A DNA stretch of 64,000 nucleotides, from positions 4,535,174 through 4,599,173 of the forward strand of contig OX453274.1 of NCBI GenBank assembly GCA_949710005.1, written 5' to 3'. Under the pieces are notes generated by a model, which worked only from the letters and a program-made list of their open reading frames with translations, had not been told where the DNA came from and did no database searches. Made by a program: the position numbers and the translations under genes. This document shows positions 39,601-50,600 of the stretch, one piece after another. This stretch comes from Ricordea florida (Eukaryota; Cnidaria; Anthozoa; Corallimorpharia; Ricordeidae). The number at the start of each line of letters is the position of its first letter. Position 1 is the first letter of the stretch.

Positions 39601-42600
39601 TAAAGCAATTAATGAATTCGGCTTTCGTAGGATATGAAGAATTAAGCGGATCTCGGAAGGGTGTTATCCACCTCGGCCTACGGCCTCGGTGGATAACACC
39701 TTCCGAGATCCGCTTAATTCTTCATATCCTACTCAGCCTCATTCATTAATTGCTAATTAAATGATCGAATGCTGTTTTTTCGTGTGCAGGTTATTACAAA
39801 CTGCACAGGGATCTCTGCTGGATGATGAACAGTTGGTCAACACACTCAACTCTTCCAAGACAACATCACAAGAAGTGGCGGAACAGCTTCAGGTCAGCGA
39901 ACAGACTGAGATCAAGATTGACGCTGCCAGAGAGGTATGTGCCGTTTGAGACTTTGATTTTTGTCACGCAATGTGCGTCACACCATCTCTTCCTCGAATG
40001 ATTCTTTCTATAATCAGATCTGTATCTGTCATTTTCACTTGTTCTCCTTTACAGTCGTTGTGTTGCTCGTCACGCAACTCTCCTACCTAGCATTGCGTGA
40101 CGAGCCTGACAGCTGCTGCGAAACAGACCACTGTTCGCGTGACCAGTACGCATTTCCTTTTGCAGGCTTCGTCCAGTTGTCGTTGAAGTCACATAACAGA
40201 ATTTTCTCGTCACGCAATGTGTCTAGGCTCTGTTTCAAATTTTGAATCAGCAGGCCAAGCTACAGAACATCACTTCATAATAGTTAACATTCTAGTGTCG
40301 CTTGTTGTTGGACTCCTCAATCTGTACAGAAAGATAGTAGTGGTCTTCGGTTTGTCTCATTTGAAATTTGTGCCATTCGCTAACGCAACCGCTTACACAC
40401 ACAAAATAATTCAAAGTTTGACAGAGACGCGAGGTTTAATAAGCACCATTTACTTTGCTCTCAGGGTTACCGTCCTTGCGCACAGCGCGCGTCCATTCTG
40501 TTTTTCGTCTTGAATGACATGGGCAAGATCGATCCTATGTACCAGTTCTCTCTCGACGCCTACATCGACCTGTTCAACAACTCCATCGACAAGAGTCAGC
40601 GAAGTCCCAACTTGGAGATAAGAATACAAAACCTGAACGATTTCCACACTTATGCTGTATACAAGTGAGTAATTTACTACTATAGTGGTGAGTAAAACTA
40701 CCATAAACTAAGTAAAACTACCATAAACATGAACCCTCCTGAGTGAGTGGTATTTGCTTTTGAAGCAGCTGTTGTTTCGTTGGCACTATTTTGTCGTGAA
40801 GACATTATTTTGTTTTACGTGTTTATGTGATCACACTAACCTCAGCATCAAGGCTGGGGGTGTACCGATGGAGGGAGAGGTACAAGTGAAAGGAGAACGG
40901 GGTTTCACCCTCCATCCTGCTTTGCTGTGCGAAATTTGCATTTTATTTATTTGTTTTTTTTTTGCCTGCAATCCAGAAGACGCATTCTTGCTCTAAAATA
41001 TGACAGTATACAGAACTGACATAACGCTCGACGACTCACTTTTGAGAAAGCAAGCAGCTTTTATCAAGTTCTGTATCACTGAACAGTAGACAACACGAAC
41101 TATGCTTCTAGTCCTAGAGACAAAAGAGCTGCGGTAGAGGTCCAATGACACTAAAAAGGTGTAAAAGTTGCGCAATATCGCTCGTCTTCCCTTTGTCATT
41201 TCTTCTTTTCGGAAACGATATTGACTTTTCAAGAAGAGCTGTTGTATTGAAAGATAATCTCTATCCGTTATTTCGCAAACTTTTTAAGTTCGTGCACCTC
41301 ACGTTTTTTACTCATCGCAGACTTATGTTGTATGTGTTTTTCTGTTTTATCAGGTACACCTGTCGTGGCTTGTTTGAACGCCATAAACTTCTCTTCTCTT
41401 TCCAAATGTGCTCTAAAATCCTTGAGGCTGCTGGCAAACTCAACATAGATGAATACAACTTCTTTCTCCGCGGTGGAGTGGTGAGTGACTTGCTGCTTTG
41501 TTCATTAATTCTTGGGTAGCTCACGTTTCATGGTGTTTTTTTCTCTTCTTTTGTTTTTTGTTTGTTTATAGGTGCTGGACAGAGAAGGCCAGATGGACAA
41601 TCCTTGCACTCAGTGGCTTAACGAGAGTTCATGGGACAACATTACAGAACTTGACAAGTAAGTACTAACCGCCGGTCACGCTGCTCAATGATTTACTTTA
41701 ATGAGGCTGAACTGCCAAGGATGGCCAGCTTATGAATGTGAGATTTTTGTAATATGTGTGAATTGTGGAAGAAAGATTTAATATCCGACAGATCGTCGCA
41801 GTTATGCAAGCAACTTAAGCAGCTGCGAAGATAAGACCTAAAAAAATTCAGGCTTGAACGGGAATTAATTTAATTTAAAATATTTACTTGTCCACGAGAG
41901 TCGAACATCTGTCACGTGGTCTAGTAAGCGGCACATGTACGCATTGCGGACCTATTTTTTAATAAGTGGAAGATCGTCACAGTTATGCAAGCAAACTTAA
42001 GCAGCTGCGAAGATAACACCTGAAAAGAATTCAGCCTTGAACGGTATTAAAACCCGTGACTTTGCGATACCGATGCAATGGCGGCTTGCGTTCGTTCATT
42101 ATGAAGACAAATGAACCTGACTTTAGGGGATCAATATCTGTTTCTGGGCAACTGTGCACCTACCCCTCCCCTAATCCAACAAGTTTTAATGAGTTAAAAA
42201 GTTAGCGTTAATGTTGGTTTAGGGGAGGGGTAGGTGCACGGTTGCCCAGAAACTGATGTTGATCCACTTTAGGCATCTCCGAGAAAGATGAAACATTTTG
42301 AAATCTGACACTGGCTAAATGTATAGAACTTGAATAAATGAAATAAGTATAAATACTCAGGTGATTATACAAAATCGCGCTCTCTGATTGGTTCGCTATC
42401 TCGGATTTTCAGCCGATAATCACCTCGACGAACAAAATGGCTGCCAGTCGTACAATGTGTGTGTGTTTTCGTGTTGTACAATGCATTTTCTTTTCTTGTT
42501 TTTTAAATAATCGCCTGTGTATTTATACTAAAACAATTATTCGCCTCAGGCTCAGTGATTATCGGTGATAATCACTTCGCCTTCGGCGAATAATTGTTAA

Positions 42601-44598
42601 ATATGAAACAGATCGTGGCAAAAACTACAGATATTATTCACATTATGTTTGAACCAATATTGGGCTCATTTTTTCTGCCATAGAGGAAGGTTGAATATAT
42701 CAGCTGGCAGAGCGTTGCACCGGTATTTACGAGGGCCTGGTTTCAAAACCCTTTAAGCCTGTTCTCTTTTCTAGACTAAATCTCATTTGCTTCAAGAAAA
42801 ACGCACTGCAGCTAATTGAATTAATTAAGCTAATTAATTGCTATATTTTTCTTTCGCAAGGTTGCCTAATTTCCACGGTATCGTCACCTCGTTTGAGCAG
42901 TACCCAAGAGATTGGAACATCTGGTACACCAGCGCTGAACCTGAAAATACACCGCTTCCAGGTCAGTCAGAAAACACGTCAACCCTCCATTTACGTTTTT
43001 CATTTGCAACCTTAATTAAGCGATTTATGCCTCGCGTTTTGGGAATAAAATAGAGATGTTCAGATTTTGAACGCGATGGGAAGTAAGTTTCCAAACAGCG
43101 TGTCTGTAACGCATGCCTAATATCTTACAGAGGCCAACGTTCGAAACTTTAGCCCTTTTATCACCTTACTGTCCTGTAATATTTAACAATTATTCGCCGA
43201 AGGCGAAGTGATTCTCGGTGAATATTCACCGAGACAAAGTCGAGGTGAATATTCAGCGAGAATCACTGAGCCTGAGGCGAATAATTGTTTTAGTATAAAT
43301 ACACAGATGATTATTTCAAAAAAGAAAAGAAAAGCATTGAACAACACGAAAAAATTTATTTCATCACAAGCGCGCGAACGACTGGCAGCCATTTTGTTCG
43401 TCGAGGTGATTATCGGCTGATAATCGAGATAGCGAACCAATCAGAGCGCGCGATTTTGTATAATCACCTGAGTATTTATACTAAAACATGTTATTTGATA
43501 AAAACTCTATTTTGGTGTAATTCCTAAAACATTCACTTGTATCATGAGTACCAAAATGGTTTTAGTGCGCATTTTGGTCAATTATTACCTAGGAGTTGAG
43601 CTTTACTCTGCTATATTGGCTGACTAGATATCATTTTCTCTTTGTTTTTCTCGTGTCGTGCTTTGTTATACCCTTTCCTAGTCTCACAGAAGTGAACTTA
43701 TTTCTCTCCTCTTTGTTGTCCAGGTGAATGGGAGAACGCATGTAACGAGTTACAAAGGATGCTTATTGTCCGATCTCTTCGCCCTGACAGAGTTTCTTTC
43801 ACCGCCACGTCTTTTATTGTAAACAACTTGGGTTCCAAGTAAGTCAGATTGCATGAGATGGAAGAGGTTGTTTTGATGTACAGTGTGGTTCTAACTTTTT
43901 CCTCTGTGTATCAAACCATGTAGTGTGACCATTCTTTGAAAAGCTACTGAACAGTACAGTACTGTGGTACTGTTTGTTTTACTATACACTGTGTTTCTAA
44001 CTATTTCATCTCTGGATCAAACCATGCAGTTTGACTATTCTTTAGGAAGCTACTGAAATGTACTGTAGTGTAAAGTGGAGCTGTTTTTGAAAGAGGGTTG
44101 AAAGCAATTTTCTTCTTGCACTTCAGATTCGTTGAGCCTCCAGTCCTGGATATGGCAGCTGTTGTGGAAGATTCCTCGACTCGCACCCCTCTCATCTTCG
44201 TCCTTTCTCCCGGAGTGGTAAGTTTCCCTTCTGAAGATTTAAAATCTGAATATGTTTACATTGTACCTTCTTCCTTTTTTTCGCGTCAAATTCATACGCA
44301 AGACTTTTTGTTTGTCATTTTTTTTTCCAAAGGATCCGACCAGCGCACTGTTGCAACTTGCTGAGAACTCTGGGATGTCGAATCGTTTTCATGCCCTCTC
44401 TCTGGGTCAAGGCCAGGCGCCCATAGCGACGCGCATGATTAAAGAAGGAGTGAAAGATGTGAGTTTAGTCTCTTTTTCATCGTGTCTACTGGTATTAACT
44501 TTGTTAACCTTGAACAAACCCTCGGACACGTTTTTGTCAAACAAGGGTTTTATTTCTGCTAGGATGAAAAAATTTGTAATTTGGTACCCCCTGCTGGA

Positions 44599-44640
<42 letters not shown>

Positions 44641-47600
44641 GTTCTTATTATTATTGTTATTGTTAATATTGTTTTTTTTTTCACTAATAAACATGGATTC
44701 CTAAGGTCATCTAGAAGTTAAGACATCAAGAAATTTCCGCACATGTCTGTGTGTGGAGTAAAGTTTCTTGTCTAAGGAACTGACAGCACAGTGCCAGCAC
44801 CAGGGCTCGAACTCCAAACCTTCTGCTCGGAAGTCCGACTCGCTAACCACTACACTACTGTGCCTCCACATATTATTATACATGCAAAAACATTTTAACG
44901 AGCTGACTGGCTGAGAACAGATCAATTAATCCCAAACGGTGCAGAAAGTTGAAATTGAGTGAAGAAATTTGAAACTGAATTTTAGTATGTTTATTGTTAA
45001 CAAGTCATCAAATGATTTCGAGTGCAATTTCGTATAAATAAAAAACGTAAATTGCACTCGTCCTGCAGGCTCGAATAATTTTTTTCAGGCTTGACTTGTG
45101 GACATTCAATCCAAATTGCGCTCGAAACCATTTGATCACCTATACTTACTTGTATTACTGACCGGAGCGTTGTAACAAGGCGTGCATGTCCTCTCTGTCT
45201 GACATGGTGTCTTGTGCTCTCGTTGCAGGGTAATTGGGTGTTCCTTGCCAACTGCCACTTGTCTCTCAGTTGGATGCCCCAGCTGGACAAACTGGTTGAA
45301 CAGCTGCAGGTAGAAGAGCCCCACCCTGATTTCAGACTCTGGCTCAGCAGTAGCCCCCATCCGGAATTCCCCATCTCCATCCTACAGGTCGGCATCAAGA
45401 TGACCACGGAACCGCCCAAGGTAGGCAGTTATTGGCGTGCAGAGAGGTTGATTTCACACCAAGTACCGTTTAAGACACCCCTGTTTCTCCACGATGTTGG
45501 CTATCGTATGTCTTATGCCTTAGGCTTGACTAATAAGCTACATGATCGCTGTTTGAAACGCCTTGAAAATACTCGGTATCTAATTAATTGTTTTGATTAT
45601 ACTGTACTATAAAAAGATGATTGTTGTATGCTGCATTGTAGTAAGAAGGTCACGTTTTGCGATGAACTAACACCTGGTTCCCGACGTTCGATGCCCCTTA
45701 TTCACATCGCAATGGCCAGTTCCGGTTGCGACGTTTTGTTGCAACCAAGCTATGTCAATTCCTAAAACGCTTATTTGCTTGTGTCGTTATTGATTAATCA
45801 TTAAAAGGAATTTGCTGATTCTGTTTTGGCGTTTTCATATTGGATTACTCATTTCGCTAAGTGCAATACTTTCATTGGTTGACAGAGGTTAGTTGGTTAA
45901 CGCTGATTGGTCTCTGTTTTTTGTCCCGGCTTCCTGATTCGCTCCCGTTTGTGACTGACATCCACAGGGTCTGAAAGCCAACATGAAGCGACTTTATCAG
46001 CTGATCACAGACCAACAATTCTCGCGCTGTCACAGGCAGGACAAGTACAAGAAGCTTCTGTTTTCGCTGTGTTTCTTCCACAGCGTGCTGTTGGAGAGGC
46101 GCAAGTTTCTTATGTTGGGATGGAACATTCAGTACGGCTTCAACGACTCAGACTTTGAAGTATCTGAGAACCTGGTCAGTATTTACTTAGATGAATACGA
46201 AGAGACACCGTGGGATGCCTTGAAATATCTGGTGAGTTTCGTGAAAGTCCTGTTTAACCTTGTCAGGTCCAGTTAGATCAGAAAACAGTGAAGCAGTAGC
46301 CTTTCTTTGCATATTGAATTACTTACCTATCTATTTAGTTATTATATTTACTACGCTTCTAACTAATAATTCATTGTCATTTGAAATTAGTTATTTTTCT
46401 GATTAAATAAGTAAATCAATAAGCTAACAGCTTATCGCAGTGGCACATCTACTGGGCGGCTACTCGTCCACTGTTTTCTGATTGAATTGGAATTTGGAAG
46501 AACGCGAAGAAAATCCTCGAAACATAGAGATAACCAACATCAAACTCAAGCCACGGCGGGAATCGAAGCCATGTCACAGACTGGAGGCGTGTGTGACATC
46601 ACCACTGCGTCAACCTTGTTCCCTTTCGTTCCTTTACATATTCCTGTCTTCACAAACGCACAAGATAAGCTTAGATGGTTGAAATGAAAAGTCCCCTTGA
46701 GTACATCACATATCTTGCACCAACGCTTTGAATATCTCAGTGTTGATCCATACCAGAAGGCAAAATCCGTTCGGAATATTATTTTGTTGGCTACTTTACT
46801 GCTGCTTCTCGCGCGCGCCAAGCGTACGTCATAAAACGTAGCAATGACCATTGGCAACACTTTGAAAATGTAATTTTGTATGACACGTATATGAAAAATT
46901 TCGACAGTGATTCACTTGATTTTACGAAACCTCTTCATCAGGTCGGAAAAAACGCTTGTTAGTTTCGCTTCGCTAGGAAAGACACACGACTAATTACAAT
47001 CTCTCATCAGGAATCGACAAATTTGCCTCACGTTTACGCGGTTCTTTATTCCGCTAAGCCACTGCTACATTCCAGCCAATTTTTCACTTATGAACCGTAT
47101 TCAGAGAAGAGTGTCGGTTTTTTTTTTCGCAGGTTGCAGGGGTCAATTATGGTGGTCACGTGACAGACGACTTTGACAGGCGCCTACTTCATTCATACAT
47201 CAATGAATTGTTCTGCGATGTCGCTATACAAACACCGTATTACAAGTAAGATGCCGACTCATGTACTGTATGCATTCTTGACTTCTGTTTGTGCACTGTG
47301 CTATATGTTCAAAACTTGTCATCTTAAGATGAAATTATAATACGTGTGCACTCTTTATAAAGCTACTGAACAGTACTGTACTGTGGTACTGTTTGTTTTA
47401 CTATACAGTGTGGTTCTAACTTTTTCATCTGTGAATCAAACCATGCAGTGTTACCATTCTTTGGAAGGCTACTGAACAGTACTGTACTGTGGTACTATTT
47501 GTATCAGTGACTGTACCGTTGGTATCATACCCACCTTGTTCCTTGACAGCAAAGTTTACAATGGTCGTCTTTGTGGTGATTTCCGGAGTGTAGTGGGGAT

Positions 47601-50600
47601 TGCTAAGTTTGGTTGTGATGTAGAACCTGAACTCTGGGCTGTACTCAACTTCCTTGTCACCGAGACGAATTAAGAAGCGACCACCTGTCGACATTCCCAT
47701 AAAACTTAATACCACCTTACCAACAAGTAAAGAGAAACTCAGACAATGTGTTGACATTTTGGGAAGAACAAGTGTATTGATAACTTCTGGTTTCTTATAA
47801 TATGGATGGTTCCGTGTGGGGGCATGATGAGACGAATCCTAGGTTCTGATTGGCTAACCGAGCGGGCAAGATAAGTGGAATCCAAAGTTCTGATTTGCTA
47901 CGCGATCGGGCAGGATGGGCCTCTCTTGCCCGCTCGGAATTCTCTGCGTTGCCGGCGAAACAAAACAAAATAGCCATGTAATAAATCCGTTACTGACCTC
48001 ACGCTTGGTCAATAACGTATTTATACTAACCTGACTTAACAATGGATTTGTTCAGGATAGGCGCGAGGGAAGGGTCGAGCTCTTCCTGTTGAAGAAAGGA
48101 ATGCACAGAATGGTTAACATGATAAAAAAAAAAAAAAAATAAGCACATAAATACACCGGAGACAAAGTTGTCTCAGAGCTGATATGGGCTAATATGGGCA
48201 AATATGAGCTAATATGAGCTAATGTGGGCTAAATATGAGCTAATATGGGCTATTGTTATATCTCTCAGTAAGTACGCACGCTGTGAATGGTCAATTTAGA
48301 GGGCCGTACTTCACTGTAAGGCCCGCTAAATTCAAAAGTTGTACTGTATGCATTCTTGACTTCTGTTTGTGCACTGTGCTATATGTTCAAAACTTGTCAT
48401 CTTAAGATGAAATTATAATACGTGTGCACTCTTTATAAAGCTACTGAACAGTACTGTACTGTGGTACTGTTTGTTTTACTATACAGTGTGGTTCTAACTT
48501 TTTCATCTGTGAATCAAACCATGCAGTGTGACCATTCTTTGTAAACCTACTGAACAGTACTGTACTGTGGTACTGTTTGTTTTACTATACAATGTGGTTC
48601 TAACTTTTTCATCTGTGGATCAAACCATGCAGTGTGACCATTCTTTGTAACGCTACTGAACAGTACTGTACTGTGGTACTGTTTGTTTTACTATACAGTG
48701 TGGTTCTAACTTTTTCATCTGTGAATCAAACCATGCAGTGTGACCATTCTTTGTAAACCTACTGAACAGTACTGTACTGTGGTACTGTTTGTTTTACTAT
48801 ACAATGTGGTTCTAACTTTTTCATCTGTGGATCAAACCATGCAGTGTGACCATTCTTTGTAACGCTACTGAACAGTACTGTACTGTGGTACTGTTTGTTT
48901 TACTATACAATGTGGTTCTAACTTTTTCATTTGTGGATCAAACCATACAGTGCAACCATTCTTTGTAAAGCTACTGAACAGTACTGTACTGTGGTACTGT
49001 TTGTTTTACTATACAGAGTGGTTCTAACTTTTTCATCTGTGGATCAAACCATGCAGTGTGACCATTCTTTGGAAAGCTACTGAACATTACTGTACTTTGC
49101 TTTTACTTTACGGTTTGGTTCTAACTTTTTCGTTGATTGATACAGTTTCGTTCGGTCCGGTACACTTTCAGAATAAATTGATGCATTTACTGAGCTTTCT
49201 TAAGCAAAAGACTTAACTGACTACGAGCCTTTTTTCCTTCAGGTTATCATCCTTGCCAACATACTACATTCCAAAAGATGGACCTCTGCAGACATACAGA
49301 GTAAATATCTTTCTGGTTACAGATCAAGAGCAATGTTCACTGATTTGTCTATTTATATTTCAGACAACGAGAATGGAGTTGAAACTACGACTTGTTATGA
49401 CGAAATTCCAGGGGGGGGGGGAGGGTGTATATTTGTGATTTAACGCTCCGTGTAATGTTTGGTATATCTTCTCATACGAAACTTTTTTCACGTACTAAAA
49501 AAAGACAGTAATAACTTCAACTTGACAATACAAAATTCTATGTGTGTGTGTTTTTGTTTCTTTTTTCTTTACTTAATTATGGTGACACACTCTTTGTGGG
49601 ATTTAATATAGCTTTCAGGACGAAATGATTAAGAAGAAGAAATCAAAGACGGAAAAACAAGCTGGGTTTCAGGCGTCCATTTCCAAACGTCTCATTGTGC
49701 TTGATTTCCATTTTATTATAAAAGCTTTTTTCTATGCTGAGTGGGAACAAATCGATAAAAATGATATCACGTGTATTATCACTCGCTATCACACATATGT
49801 AATACCAATGACAGGATAACACTTTAGTAAGTCTGCTACTTCTTAGTGCACCACTACATTTTATATCATACAAAGAAAATTACATGGTCGCTTGGAGAGA
49901 CAAAATTTCTCTTCACATGTTAAAAAATATTTTTCAACACACGAAAAGAAGTTTCGTATGTCCACGCGTCCATTTAATATCCTCCACACCTCTCACGTCT
50001 GTTGAGGTCTCTGTCTTCAATTGGTTTTATCTCTTTTCACAGGAATATATCAGTATGCTACCCAACGTGGACCATCCAGAGGCGTTTGGTCAACATCCTA
50101 ACGCAGATATTGCCAGTCAGATTATTGAGACTAAGTATGTGTTACCTCTGCTCTGCTAGTTAGCAACCTTGCATCTCTGTAGTCCCCAGATTTACTAGTT
50201 GGGTTGGTTTATGTAATAGGACTAAAAGCTGTCCTGTTTGGAAATAATTGGATGAGAAAAATACCAGGGACTACCCAAAGTAAATGATGCCGGAGGCCGA
50301 GTCCAATTTGGCTGTTAGAATTTGCTATTAATTATGTTGTATCTAAGAAGAAACCAATTTATTTTCAATTTAGACAGCATTACACCGGTATCGCAAGGTC
50401 ATGAGTTTGATTCCCATTCAAGCCTTAATTTTTTAAGTTGCATACATAACAGCGGCAATCCTTTACTTATTAAATCTTTCTTCCGCAGTTCACGTATATG
50501 AAATTTTTATATATTCACACTAAAAAATTTATCTGTTTACAATACTGGATTAACTCACAGTTATATGATTTAGAAACAAATTCACACCAAATGAAATACT

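Noticed and set aside
44407..44694. Poly-Asn frame on the minus strand
   Set aside because: Product of the (ATT)n microsatellite.
48430..49135. Regular repeats resembling a CRISPR array
   Set aside because: Units are directly adjacent tandem copies without spacers, in a eukaryotic intron.
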